From NCBI GenBank assembly GCA_946481235.1, contig CAMLME010000100.1:1-7143 (forward strand): a stretch of DNA of 7,143 nt, in the 5' to 3' direction. Of this stretch, positions 1 to 7,143 are shown one piece after another. Under the pieces are notes generated by a model. It was not told where the DNA came from. It was given only the letters and a program-made list of their open reading frames with translations, and searched no databases. Numbering within the stretch: the stretch's first letter is position 1; the number at the start of each line of letters is the position of its first letter. A program made the position numbers and the translations under genes. Source of the DNA: an uncultured Methylobacillus sp. Its GTDB lineage: Bacteria; Pseudomonadota; Gammaproteobacteria; Burkholderiales; Methylophilaceae.

Positions 1-642
1 TACCGCATGCTGCAGGCGCAGCACGCGTGCATATTTCTTGGGGGTGGTGCCGATGGAACGCAGAAAACGCCGTTCCAGCGTTCGCTCGCTCAAGCCGAAA
101 TCGCGGGCGAGGGCGCTGATCGGGCGTGAGCCGCCCGTCCGTGTCAGGTGCATACATGCCGCTCGTACCAGACCGTCCACACCTTGCATCCGTAAATGCG
201 CCAGCAGGAACTCTTCCACGCAGCGTACGCGTGCTTCGGCGGATTTCAGGTGGAATAGCCGCTCTTCGAGTTCCAGTATCGCCGCGCGCGGGAACAGGTC
301 ATGACAGTCCACCCGCATTTCGGCGCAAGCTTCCACCGCGTCGCCCAAAAAAGCACTCAATCCCCAGGCGGTCAGGCGTACCGTTACCCCTGAAATCTCG
401 CCCTGGCTTTCGAGATCGAAGCGATAGCTCTGAAAGCCGGAAAGTCCGCTGCGCGCGGTATAAGTCTCGCGTTTATGTGCGGCGCGGATGGGATCTCCGC
501 ACAGGAAACAGATATAGGTGGCGGTGTCGGGCAGTATCGTCAGCGTTCCCGGCGCCAATGCCATCAGGTCATCGTAAACCAGCAGTCCCGTGACGTAGGG
601 TGCCAGCGGTGGGGAAGGGGCGAATGTCAGCAGACTGCTCAT
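1..642 (-). CDS. AraC-family transcriptional regulator (3' end beyond the window)
   Basis: A DNA-binding regulator of the AraC/XylS type. The frame is open from the ATG at 642 to the window edge, giving 214 residues with no stop. The C-terminal part (about residues 173-214) carries the first helix-turn-helix of an AraC domain: alanine-rich helix, then DFGLSERTLERRF, then GTTPKKYARVLRLQ, the usual signature. The second helix-turn-helix and the end lie outside; relatives are about 250-280 residues. Residues 1-150 form an uncharacterised N-terminal sensor-like region with LAPYVTGLLVYDD and LTILPDTATYICF, resembling the DUF6597-type N-terminus of many proteobacterial AraC proteins (recognition from memory). 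The start is firm because an in-frame TGA lies five codons upstream and no other start fits between. There is no clear Shine-Dalgarno sequence. It follows recQ on the same strand after 67 bases and may share its transcript or use the promoter-like element at 654-682. The inducer and targets cannot be told. Confidence 0.88.
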   Translation of the reverse strand, partial: MSSLLTFAPSPPLAPYVTGLLVYDDLMALAPGTLTILPDTATYICFLCGDPIRAAHKRETYTARSGLSGFQSYRFDLESQGEISGVTVRLTAWGLSAFLGDAVEACAEMRVDCHDLFPRAAILELEERLFHLKSAEARVRCVEEFLLAHLRMQGVDGLVRAACMHLTRTGGSRPISALARDFGLSERTLERRFLRSIGTTPKKYARVLRLQHAV

Positions 643-653
643 GGTTGATCCAC

Positions 654-682
654 ATCATAGATGAGGAGCCGGTGAAGTTGAA
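654..682 (-). promoter_or_regulatory. possible promoter of the AraC-type gene
   Basis: On the minus strand TATGAT (654-659, five of six matches to the sigma-70 -10 box) lies 17 bases after TTCAAC (677-682, only three of six matches to the -35 box). A start site 6-8 bases past the -10 box would fall about 5 bases before the ATG at 642, so the mRNA would be nearly leaderless. This agrees with the absence of a Shine-Dalgarno sequence. The -35 match is weak and the gap is only 67 bases, so read-through from recQ is an equal alternative. Confidence 0.3.
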
Positions 683-709
683 GCTACTGGGCTGTTTTTA
701 CGTGTTTTT

Positions 710-2548
710 TCAGGAATCTTCCAGCACAAGCAGGAACGCATCCCCATATTTCGCCAGCTTGGCTTGTCCAACCCCGCTGATCCGCCCCATCTCGTCCAGC
801 GTTTGCGGGCGCCGATTCATGATTTCCAGCAGCGTGCTGTCGTGGAAGATCACGTAGGGCGGTACGCCTTGTTCCCGTGCCAGCTCCAGGCGTTTGGCCT
901 TGAGTGCGTGCCATAGCGGATCGTCGTTGGCACCTGCAAAAGCCTCCTTGGCGCGGGCACTGCGTTCGGCTTTGCTGGTTTTGCGGCGGGCGGGTTCGGC
1001 GTCGCGGCGTAGCCAGACTTCCTGCTCGCCTTTCAGCACCGGGCGAGCGGCGGCGGTGAGTTTGAGGCCGCCGTAGGCTTCCATATCGGATTCGAGGAGT
1101 CCGCCGGCGACGAGCTGGCGGTAGACGCTGCTCCATTGGGATTGCGTGAAGCCTTGGCCGATGCCGAAGGTGGAGAGCGCTTCGTGGCGGAATTGCGCGA
1201 TCTTGTCGGTTTTCTTGCCCAGCAGCACGTCGATCAGGTGCGCGACGCCGAATCTTTGGCCGGTGCGGTAGACGCAGGAAAGCGCCATTTGCGCGGCTTG
1301 GGTGGCCTCCCAGGTATCCACCGGTTCTAGGCAGTTGTCGCACTGGCCGCAGTCGCCGGGGTGCTCCTCGCCGAAGTAGCGCAGGATGGTCTGGTGGCGG
1401 CAGGCGGTGGATTCGCAGAAGCCGAGCAGGGCGTCCAGCTTTTGGCGTTCTACGCGCTTGCGTTCTTCGGGGGCGTCGCCGGAATCGAGCATCTGGCGCA
1501 TGCTCACCACATCGCCCAGGCCGTACGTCATCCAGGCGTTGGCGGGCAGGCCGTCGCGTCCTGCGCGGCCGGTTTCCTGGTAGTAGCCTTCCATGCTCTT
1601 GGGCAGGTCGAGGTGGGCGACGAAGCGCACGTTGGGCTTGTCGATGCCCATCCCAAAAGCAACCGTGGCGACCATGATGACGCCTTCCTCGCGCAGGAAT
1701 CTTCTTTGGTTGGCATTGCGGGTGGAGGCGTCGAGGCCCGCGTGGTAAGGCAGCGCATCCCAGCCGCGTTCCTTGAGCCAGCTGGCGGTTTCTTCGACCT
1801 TGCGGCGTGAGAGGCAATAGACGATGCCGGCGTCGTTGGCATGCTCGGATTCCAGGAAGGCTTCGAGCTGTTGTCGCGCGTTGGCTTTCTGCGTGACGCG
1901 GTAGCGGATGTTGGGGCGGTCGAAGCTGGAGACGAACTGGCGCGCGTCTTCCAGCCCCAGCCGCTCGACGATTTCGGCACGGGTGGGCGCATCGGCGGTG
2001 GCGGTCAGCGCGATGCGCGGCACGGTTGGGAAGCGTTCGTGCAGGATGGTGAGCTGGCGGTATTCCGGGCGGAAGTCGTGGCCCCATTGCGATACACAGT
2101 GGGCCTCATCGATGGCGAAGAGGGCGATGCCGGTGTGTTCCTGCACCTGATCCAGCAGAGCGAGAAAGCCCTGCATTAGCAGGCGTTCGGGGGCGACGTA
2201 AAGAATATCCAGCTCGCCCCGGATCAGGCGGCCCGTGACCTCGCGCGCTTCTTCGGCATCGAGGCTGGAATTGAGGAAGGCGGCCTGCACCCCGGCCTGC
2301 TTGAGCGCGTCGACCTGGTCCTGCATCAGCGCGATCAGCGGCGAAACGACGATGCCGGTGCCATCGCGCAGCAGCGAAGGGATCTGGTAGCACAGCGATT
2401 TTCCGCCACCGGTGGGCATCAACACCAGTGCGTCTCCTCCGGTCGCAACATGTTCGACGATGGACTGCTGCGGGCCGCGAAAAGCGGTATAGCCGAAAAC
2501 GTCGTGCAGGATCTGGGAGGGAGAGCGGAGCGAACTGTTTTTATGCAT
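710..2548 (-). CDS. recQ: ATP-dependent DNA helicase RecQ
   Basis: A 3'-5' superfamily 2 DNA helicase that works in recombination (RecF pathway) and at stalled replication forks in the cytoplasm. The 612 residues match the usual length (E. coli about 609). All helicase motifs are visible: motif 0 [11 protein letters not shown] (18-28), Walker A MPTGGGKS (44-51, K50), Ia [12 protein letters not shown] (67-78), DEAH (147-150) followed by the aromatic-rich loop [13 protein letters not shown], motif [10 protein letters not shown] (180-186), motif [11 protein letters not shown], motif [18 protein letters not shown] (293-309) and motif [14 protein letters not shown] (322-333). Four cysteines (C383, C400, C403, C406) form the RecQ zinc site, followed by the RQC winged-helix region (about 410-510). 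An HRDC domain occupies about 543-612. No residue is missing. The ATG is the only methionine before the helicase core. It lies 30 bases after the GGDEF/EAL gene, without a recognisable Shine-Dalgarno sequence. Co-transcription is possible. Confidence 0.97.
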   Translation of the reverse strand: MHKNSSLRSPSQILHDVFGYTAFRGPQQSIVEHVATGGDALVLMPTGGGKSLCYQIPSLLRDGTGIVVSPLIALMQDQVDALKQAGVQAAFLNSSLDAEEAREVTGRLIRGELDILYVAPERLLMQGFLALLDQVQEHTGIALFAIDEAHCVSQWGHDFRPEYRQLTILHERFPTVPRIALTATADAPTRAEIVERLGLEDARQFVSSFDRPNIRYRVTQKANARQQLEAFLESEHANDAGIVYCLSRRKVEETASWLKERGWDALPYHAGLDASTRNANQRRFLREEGVIMVATVAFGMGIDKPNVRFVAHLDLPKSMEGYYQETGRAGRDGLPANAWMTYGLGDVVSMRQMLDSGDAPEERKRVERQKLDALLGFCESTACRHQTILRYFGEEHPGDCGQCDNCLEPVDTWEATQAAQMALSCVYRTGQRFGVAHLIDVLLGKKTDKIAQFRHEALSTFGIGQGFTQSQWSSVYRQLVAGGLLESDMEAYGGLKLTAAARPVLKGEQEVWLRRDAEPARRKTSKAERSARAKEAFAGANDDPLWHALKAKRLELAREQGVPPYVIFHDSTLLEIMNRRPQTLDEMGRISGVGQAKLAKYGDAFLLVLEDS

Positions 2549-2550
2549 AG

Positions 2551-2568
2551 GGCGGCATTTTACCCGCC
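2551..2568 (-). promoter_or_regulatory. recQ leader: -10-like TAAAAT within a small inverted repeat
   Basis: The 30-base gap before recQ holds TAAAAT on the minus strand (2557-2562), one mismatch from the sigma-70 -10 box, placed 8 bases before the ATG at 2548. The flanking GGCGG (2564-2568 read on the minus strand) and CCGCC (2551-2555) could pair into a 5-bp stem with an 8-base loop. No good -35 box is seen at 16-18 bases; TTGATA occurs but only 14 bases away. If the box is used, the transcript would start 2-3 bases before the start codon and be effectively leaderless. The stem is short and has no following U-run, so it is not a terminator. Chance occurrence is quite possible. Confidence 0.25.
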
Positions 2569-2578
2569 GAGGACGGTA

Positions 2579-5500
2579 TCAAATAGCAGTTCCGGTATTG
2601 TTGAACGGCATGTTCTGTTTGGCGTGTTCCGCCAGGAGACTTTCGAAGTCTGCAGCGGGCAGTGGTTTGGAGAAGAGGTAGCCTTGCGCGTAGTCGCAAC
2701 CCGCAGCGCGTAGCAGATTGCGTTGCATGGTTGTTTCGACGCCTTCGGCGACGACCTGCATGCCGAGCTTGTGCGCCATGACGATGATGGCCTCGCACAG
2801 TGCCAGGTCGTTGGAGCCGGGCGTCAGGTTGCGTACGAAGGTCTGGTCGATCTTGATATAGTCGATGTCGAATCGTTGCAGATAGGAGAGCGAGGAATAG
2901 CCGGTGCCGAAGTCGTCCAGCGCCACCTGGATGCCGGCGTCGCGGAATTGCAGCAGCTTGTCCGTCACCGCAGTATTGGCATCCATCAACAATCCTTCGG
3001 TAATTTCCACGACGATGCTCTGGCCGGACAGGTTCAGGGTTTTCAACTGGTCGGCCCAGGTGTTCAGCGTGCGCTCGTTGCGGAATTGCACCGGCGATTT
3101 GTTGACGCTGATCTGGAAGGCGGGGTGGCTGGTGGCCCGCCATGTCTGGCATTGGCGCAGCGCTTCGAGGAATACAAAATCGCCGATCTCGACGATGATC
3201 CCGGTTTCTTCCGCCACGGGGATGAACTCGGCTGGACTGATCAGGCCAGATTTCGGATGCTCCCAGCGGATCAGCGCTTCCGCCTTATGGATTGCACCGG
3301 TGGAAAGTTCCACGATCGGTTGATAGTAGACGCGCAGTTGGTCGCCGGCCAATGCACCGCGCAGGTCGTTGGCAAGGCGCATGCGGGTCTGGGCCGCTTC
3401 CTGCATGGATTGCGTGAAGTAACTGCACCGGTTGCGGCCCATTTGTTTTGCGGAGTACATCGCCTGGTCGGCGTTCTTGAGCAAGGCGTCGATTTCGGTG
3501 GCGTCTTCGGGATAAAGCGTGATGCCGATGCTGGTGGTTACATAGGCCATCTCTTCGCCGAGCTGGAAGGGCTCCGAAAGATGATGCAGGATATCCTGCA
3601 CCACGCGCTCCACACAGCCCGGTTCGTCGAGTTCGCCGAGGATGACAGTAAATTCGTCGCCGCCAAGCCGTGCCACCGTATCCGATTCGCGTACGCAATT
3701 CACCAGCCGGTTTGCCGCTTCTTTCAGCAACAGGTCGCCTATGCTGTGGCCGAGCGTGTCGTTGACCTCCTTGAAATGGTCGAGGTCAAGAAACAGCAAC
3801 GCCAGCGGCTCGCCGGCCCGGTGCGCTTTCTTCATGTCCTGATCGAGCCGGTCGTGGAACATGCGGCGGTTCGGCAGGCCGGTCAGCGGGTCGAAGTTGG
3901 CCTGCTGCCAGATCAGTTCCTCGGTCTTTTTCTTTTCGGTGATGTCGTAGAACAGCACGACGCGGCGATGCACCGTCCCATCCTCATTGAAAATGGTGTT
4001 GATGGTCAGCCACTTTGTGTAGGTTTCGCCGCTTTTGCGACGGTCGACGATTTCGCCTTCCCAATGGCCGTTGTCGCCGATTTCCTGCCATATCGCGTGG
4101 TAGAACGCATGGCCGTTCCCGTTGCCGAAAGTCTCCGGGTTTTTTCCAATGACTTCTTCCTGGGTACGACCCGTCAGTCGGGTGAAGGCAGCGTTGATGG
4201 TCAGGATGGTGCCGTTGGCGTCGGTGACCATCATTGCCTCGCTGCTGTTCTGATACACGAGCAGTGCCAACTGCAATTCCTCGTTGACCCGGCTCCGGTC
4301 GATGGCGAGTCCGGCCAGGCTCGCGGCCTGCTCGATCTCATGGATGTCTTCCTGGGTGGGGGCTTGCGGATATCGATGGTAGATTGCGAAGGTTCCCAGC
4401 ACCTTGCCGGATGCGTTCTTGATCGGTTCCGACCAACAGGATTTCAGCCCGGCCTGAGCTGCCACTTCGCGGTAGTCTTTCCAGTAAGGGTGGGTCTCGA
4501 TATTTTCAACGATTACTCGCTTGCCGGTATATGCGGCGGTTCCGCAGGAGCCTGCCTCGTCGCCGATGGCGGCGCCATGGATCGCGGCATTGAAAAAGTT
4601 CGGCAGCCGGGGCGCGGCGCCGGTCAGCAAGTGCTTGCCGGCACTGTCCATAAGCAGGATGCTGCACAGCATGTCGCTGTTTTCCTGCTCGATGGTTTTG
4701 ACGATGGAATGCAGGATTTCCGGTAACGGCGCGTTGCGCGAAAGCAGTTCCAGCACCTGGTTGCGCGCGCGCTCGCGTTGTGTGGAGCGATGGCGCTCGC
4801 GCCGGTGGGCCTGCCAGTTCCAGAAGGCGAGGCTTGCGACAATGGCGAGTGCAATGCCGCCAATGGTGATCAGCAGGTAGAAATCGGTTTTGCGTTCATA
4901 GGTGATGCCCGCCCAATTGCGGAGGATGCCCTGTGCCTCCGTGCTGGATATGGTGTTCAGCCCCTTCTGCAAAATGGAGGCGAGTACGGGCCAGTCGTTG
5001 CGTACCGCCATGTGTATGGACGCGGTATATGGAGTAGAGCCGACGACCTTGATATTGCCGAATCCCTGATCGCGCGCCACATGGGTCACGATCAGGAGGT
5101 TGCCGACATAGGCATCCACGGTGCCGGATGTCAGCGTGCTCAGGGCTTCCTCGGCGATGTCCGCCTTGTATAGTTGGATGTTGGGATAGTCTTGCGCAAG
5201 CGCCTCGGCCACAACGCCGGTCTTGAATACGACAGCTTTTTTGCCTTCCAGGTCTTCCAGTTGGTGGATGTCCTCGGAATCCTTACGGGTAAAGATAACG
5301 TATGGCGTCCGGATATACGGCGATTTCAGCGGAGTGAAGCGGGAATCCTTCAGCGAATGCAGATTGGTGACAGCCGCGATCATATCGGCTTTCTCAATGG
5401 CGGGATTCTCGACCGAGCGTACCAGCTGGAATTTGATACCGAGTATCGACTCCAGACGCTTCAGGTAATCCACCGAAACGCCGCGTATTTCCTTCCTTTC

Positions 5501-5719
5501 CGACAGAAAGCTGATCGGCGCCCAGCCGTGATTGGCAGCCACGGTGATGACCGGGTGCGCTTTGATCCAGGCTTGTTCTTCGGCGGTCAATTGCACCACC
5601 GTGGAAATGGGGGCCTCCGGCGGTGCAGGGTTCTCGACCGCATGCGCGGTTGCCGGGCACAGGACAATGTATGCCGAGATCAGCGTGCGAGAAGCGGAAG
5701 TGAAAAAAGATCTCAGCAT
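2579..5719 (-). CDS. membrane-anchored sensor with GAF, PAS, GGDEF and EAL domains (cyclic-di-GMP turnover)
   Basis: A 1046-residue receptor likely to make and/or degrade cyclic-di-GMP at the inner membrane. Residues 1-27 look like a signal peptide ending in AHA. Residues about 45-272 resemble a periplasmic solute-binding domain (SBP_bac_3, BvgS-type Venus flytrap), with VDAYVGN at 201-207 and DWPVLASIL at 242-250. One membrane span lies at about 279-301. A GAF domain (about 315-475, GSCGTAA at 390-396) and a PAS domain (about 484-598) follow. The GGDEF domain (about 604-768) has GGDEF at 686-690 and an inhibitory-site RESD at 677-680, five residues upstream. The EAL domain (about 777-1031) keeps E814, N873, E905/E908, D935-D936 in DDFGTG, K956, E992 and Q1012. 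Both outputs therefore look active, although many such hybrids use only one. The ATG at 5719 is the only upstream methionine and is followed directly by the signal peptide; GAGGG (5731-5735) is 11 bases away, rather far. The ligand is unknown. Confidence 0.95.
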   Translation of the reverse strand: MLRSFFTSASRTLISAYIVLCPATAHAVENPAPPEAPISTVVQLTAEEQAWIKAHPVITVAANHGWAPISFLSERKEIRGVSVDYLKRLESILGIKFQLVRSVENPAIEKADMIAAVTNLHSLKDSRFTPLKSPYIRTPYVIFTRKDSEDIHQLEDLEGKKAVVFKTGVVAEALAQDYPNIQLYKADIAEEALSTLTSGTVDAYVGNLLIVTHVARDQGFGNIKVVGSTPYTASIHMAVRNDWPVLASILQKGLNTISSTEAQGILRNWAGITYERKTDFYLLITIGGIALAIVASLAFWNWQAHRRERHRSTQRERARNQVLELLSRNAPLPEILHSIVKTIEQENSDMLCSILLMDSAGKHLLTGAAPRLPNFFNAAIHGAAIGDEAGSCGTAAYTGKRVIVENIETHPYWKDYREVAAQAGLKSCWSEPIKNASGKVLGTFAIYHRYPQAPTQEDIHEIEQAASLAGLAIDRSRVNEELQLALLVYQNSSEAMMVTDANGTILTINAAFTRLTGRTQEEVIGKNPETFGNGNGHAFYHAIWQEIGDNGHWEGEIVDRRKSGETYTKWLTINTIFNEDGTVHRRVVLFYDITEKKKTEELIWQQANFDPLTGLPNRRMFHDRLDQDMKKAHRAGEPLALLFLDLDHFKEVNDTLGHSIGDLLLKEAANRLVNCVRESDTVARLGGDEFTVILGELDEPGCVERVVQDILHHLSEPFQLGEEMAYVTTSIGITLYPEDATEIDALLKNADQAMYSAKQMGRNRCSYFTQSMQEAAQTRMRLANDLRGALAGDQLRVYYQPIVELSTGAIHKAEALIRWEHPKSGLISPAEFIPVAEETGIIVEIGDFVFLEALRQCQTWRATSHPAFQISVNKSPVQFRNERTLNTWADQLKTLNLSGQSIVVEITEGLLMDANTAVTDKLLQFRDAGIQVALDDFGTGYSSLSYLQRFDIDYIKIDQTFVRNLTPGSNDLALCEAIIVMAHKLGMQVVAEGVETTMQRNLLRAAGCDYAQGYLFSKPLPAADFESLLAEHAKQNMPFNNTGTAI

Positions 5720-5824
5720 TAAAACGTTTGCCCTCGAAAAGATAGGCTTCCGAATGGAACTTGAAACGATTTTAACGTGAAACCAATTACTTAAGGGCTG
5801 AGTTTTTCACAGGATTATTGCGAT
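5720..5824 (-). promoter_or_regulatory. AT-rich region upstream of the GGDEF/EAL gene, probable promoter region
   Basis: This is the only sizeable noncoding stretch in the window, and it is clearly richer in A+T than the genes around it. On the minus strand it holds TAAAAT (5769-5774) and TATCTT (5739-5744), either of which could be a -10 box, but neither has a convincing -35 box. Two GTTTCA copies (5762-5767 and 5778-5783, 16 bases from start to start) flank the TAAAAT and could be operator half-sites. A GAGGG Shine-Dalgarno-like sequence lies at 5731-5735. That a promoter is here is inferred from the long gap and composition; the exact elements are not determined. Confidence 0.35.
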
Positions 5825-5851
5825 GCGGCCAGCATGATCAAGGCTGGCCGC
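5825..5851 (-). terminator. 9-bp GC-rich hairpin after cysA, possible terminator
   Basis: GCGGCCAGC (5825-5833) and GCTGGCCGC (5843-5851) are perfect inverted copies separated by 9 bases, 8 of 9 pairs being G-C. The hairpin begins 29 bases past the cysA stop, the usual place for an operon terminator. No U-run follows the stem on either strand (the minus strand continues ATCGCAATAATCC), so it is not a classical intrinsic terminator. It could stop transcription weakly, protect the 3' end of the sulfate-operon mRNA, or serve as a protein-binding palindrome. Confidence 0.5.
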
Positions 5852-5879
5852 GAACGCAAACAGGCGGAAAATCAGAAGC

Positions 5880-6956
5880 TTATGCAGTGGCCGTACTTGG
5901 GTCGATAAACACCCGCAAGCTGCGCGGCTTCACGAATACCTGCTCGCCTTCCTTCAACGCCAGTTCGCGGAAGCGTTCGCGCGTCAGTTCTGCTTCGACA
6001 TATTCCGTTGCATCCGCACGCGCCAGTTCCAGCCGGATGATCGGGCCGATGGCGTGGATGTGCACGACCGTGGCAGCGAAAGCCGAGCCGTTTTCCGGTG
6101 TGCGGCGGATTTCGATGTCGTGCGGCCGCACGTAGGCGAGCGCGGCCGCATTCTGCGCATCCGCGTGGCCGTCCACCGCCACTTCCAGTTCGCCGATCTT
6201 CGCAAATCCGTCATGCACGCGGCTGTGGAACAGGTTCACATTGCCGAGGAACTGGTACACGAACGGTGTTGCCGGCTGATCGTAAACCTCGTCTGGGGTG
6301 CCGACCTGCTCGATGCCGCCCTTGTTGAGCACGACCACGCGATCCGCCACTTCCAGTGCCTCTTCCTGATCGTGCGTGACGAACACGCTGGTGATATGCA
6401 ACTCGTCATGCAGGCGGCGCAGCCAGCGGCGCAAGTCCTTGCGCACCTTGGCGTCGAGCGCACCGAAAGGCTCGTCCAGCAGCAGCACTTGCGGTTCCAC
6501 GGCCAGTGCGCGGGCCAGTGCGATACGCTGGCGCTGGCCGCCGGAGAGCTGCGCCGGGTAGCGGTCGGCGATCCAGTCGAGTTGTACCAGTTCCAGCAGC
6601 TCGTGCACCTTGCGATGAATTTCGGCGTCGGATGGGCGCTCGTGCTTGGAGCGTACCCGCAGGCCGAATGCCACGTTCTCGAACACCGTCATATGGCGAA
6701 ACAGCGCGTAATGCTGGAACACGAAGCCGACCTTGCGCTCGCGCACGTGGCTGTCGGTGGCGTCCTTGCCGTGAAACAGCACGCTGCCGGCATCCGGCTG
6801 CTCCAGCCCGGCGATGATCCGCAGCAGCGTGGTCTTGCCGCAGCCGGAAGGGCCGAGCAGTGCGGTGAGTTCGCCGCTCGGCAGATCGAGGCTGATGTTA
6901 TTCAGCGCGGTAAAGTCGCCGAAGCGCTTGTTGATGTTGCGGACTTCAATGCTCAT
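5880..6956 (-). CDS. cysA: sulfate/thiosulfate ABC transporter ATP-binding protein CysA
   Basis: The ATPase that powers sulfate/thiosulfate import with the permeases CysT and CysW, on the cytoplasmic face of the inner membrane; it feeds assimilatory sulfate reduction and cysteine synthesis. With the chosen start the protein has 358 residues, normal for the family. Visible motifs are Walker A GPSGCGKT (35-42), Q-loop Q81 in FVFQHYALF, signature LSGGQ (137-141), Walker B VLLLDEP (157-163), D-loop GALD (165-168) and switch histidine H195 in [10 protein letters not shown]. The C-terminal regulatory/TOBE-like part (about 235-358) includes [11 protein letters not shown], typical of CysA. The start at 6956 is preferred over in-frame ATGs at 6971 and 6992 because GAGGAA (6964-6969) sits 7 bases before it, and CysA homologues begin MSIEVRN. 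It overlaps the cysW end by 11 bases, suggesting coupled translation. Maltose- or spermidine-type ATPases are less likely given the CysW neighbour. Confidence 0.94.
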   Translation of the reverse strand: MSIEVRNINKRFGDFTALNNISLDLPSGELTALLGPSGCGKTTLLRIIAGLEQPDAGSVLFHGKDATDSHVRERKVGFVFQHYALFRHMTVFENVAFGLRVRSKHERPSDAEIHRKVHELLELVQLDWIADRYPAQLSGGQRQRIALARALAVEPQVLLLDEPFGALDAKVRKDLRRWLRRLHDELHITSVFVTHDQEEALEVADRVVVLNKGGIEQVGTPDEVYDQPATPFVYQFLGNVNLFHSRVHDGFAKIGELEVAVDGHADAQNAAALAYVRPHDIEIRRTPENGSAFAATVVHIHAIGPIIRLELARADATEYVEAELTRERFRELALKEGEQVFVKPRSLRVFIDPSTATA

Positions 6957-7143
6957 TGCTGGTTTCCTCATTGCGGGCGCGGAGTTCCGCACCGGTTTTC
7001 CATTCCACGAACGTCTTTAAAGCCAGAGTTACGAGAGCCAGGCCTGCAAGCAACGAGGCGGCGGCGAACGCGGCGGCGAAGTTGTATTCGTTGTAAAGAA
7101 TTTCCACATGCAGCGGCAGCGTGTTGGTCATGCCGCGGATATG
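6946..7143 (-). CDS. cysW: sulfate/thiosulfate ABC transporter permease CysW (C-terminal end only)
   Basis: The last 65 residues of an inner-membrane permease subunit; the start lies beyond the right edge. The frame is open to the window end, and the visible part opens [20 protein letters not shown], the conserved CysW C-terminal stretch. It continues through one hydrophobic helix (about visible residues 23-44, [22 protein letters not shown]) and a charged cytoplasmic tail ending in NEETSNEH. It pairs with CysT to form the membrane channel driven by CysA. The stop TGA (6946-6948) lies inside the cysA start region, so the two genes overlap by 11 bases and are one operon. The usual cysT-cysW-cysA order suggests cysT lies further right, outside this window. 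Confidence 0.92.
   Translation of the reverse strand, partial: HIRGMTNTLPLHVEILYNEYNFAAAFAAASLLAGLALVTLALKTFVEWKTGAELRARNEETSNEH
6964..6969 (-). promoter_or_regulatory. ribosome binding site of cysA
   Basis: GAGGAA on the minus strand, 7 bases before the ATG at 6956 and inside the last codons of cysW. It is the only good Shine-Dalgarno match near the candidate starts, so it decides the start of cysA and rules against the longer 370-residue reading. Confidence 0.8.

Noticed and set aside
126..593. 155-codon plus-strand frame at the left end
   Set aside because: Lies opposite the AraC-type gene, which has a clear helix-turn-helix; the plus-strand product is arginine/serine/proline-rich with no motif.
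690..716. T-rich stretches after recQ as a plus-strand terminator
   Set aside because: No plus-strand gene ends here. On the minus strand the same bases are A-runs just after the recQ stop, with no stable stem before them.
1361..1810. 149-codon plus-strand frame opposite recQ
   Set aside because: Codon-aligned antisense shadow of recQ with low-complexity G/A/V-rich sequence and no recognisable domain.
684..2087. 467-codon open frame on the minus strand in another frame of recQ
   Set aside because: The product is extremely rich in arginine, proline and alanine, typical of an out-of-frame reading of a GC-rich gene, and recQ fills the region with all motifs intact.
2551..2568. Short GGCGG/CCGCC stem as a terminator of the GGDEF/EAL gene
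   Set aside because: Only 5 pairs, no U-run after it, and it lies directly before the recQ start codon.
2723..4726. 667-codon open frame on the plus strand opposite the GGDEF/EAL gene
   Set aside because: It is codon-aligned with the minus-strand gene, so its stops would require TTA, CTA or TCA codons in that gene, which are rare here. The translation shows no family motifs, while the minus-strand protein is clearly real.
1..7143. Mobile element, CRISPR array, tRNA/rRNA or a defence or toxin cassette
   Set aside because: No transposase, integrase, repeat-spacer pattern, tRNA-like cloverleaf or small toxin-antitoxin pair was seen; nearly all bases belong to recognisable housekeeping or signalling genes.

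Overview
All five genes recognised here are encoded on the minus strand, so the window is read from its right end towards its left end. The order of transcription is cysW (partial) -> cysA -> a large membrane-anchored GGDEF/EAL sensor -> recQ -> an AraC-type regulator (partial). Coding density is high. The longest stretch without a gene is about 160 bases, between cysA and the GGDEF/EAL gene. I see no tRNA, rRNA, CRISPR array, insertion sequence or phage gene.

The base composition is moderately GC-rich. The proteins look proteobacterial, and the CysA/CysW types and the PAS-GGDEF-EAL style best fit a betaproteobacterium, perhaps near Nitrosomonadales/Gallionellales. That placement is inferred from the look of the proteins, not from a search.

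Right part (about 5880-7143): the 3' end of cysW (sulfate/thiosulfate permease) overlaps the start of cysA (its ATPase) by 11 bases, with a good ribosome binding site inside cysW. This is the distal end of a sulfate-uptake operon. A 9-bp GC-rich inverted repeat lies just past the cysA stop.

Middle part (2579-5719): one 1046-residue protein combines a signal peptide, a periplasmic solute-binding-like domain, one membrane span, GAF, PAS, GGDEF and EAL domains. Both cyclic-di-GMP output domains keep their expected catalytic residues, and the GGDEF domain has an intact inhibitory site. It is probably a receptor that turns a periplasmic ligand signal into a change in cyclic-di-GMP level.

Left part (1-2548): a full-length RecQ helicase (helicase core, zinc-binding/RQC region, HRDC domain) starts 30 bases after the sensor gene ends. 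An AraC-family regulator follows after 67 bases and runs off the left edge. recQ and the regulator both lack a clear Shine-Dalgarno sequence and have a -10-like element almost touching the start codon, which raises the possibility of very short or absent leaders.

Apart from sulfate uptake by CysW and CysA, the neighbours share no obvious pathway. The window looks like an ordinary chromosomal core region, and I found no convincing sign of a new system. The best leads are the ligand of the cyclic-di-GMP sensor and the short-leader starts.
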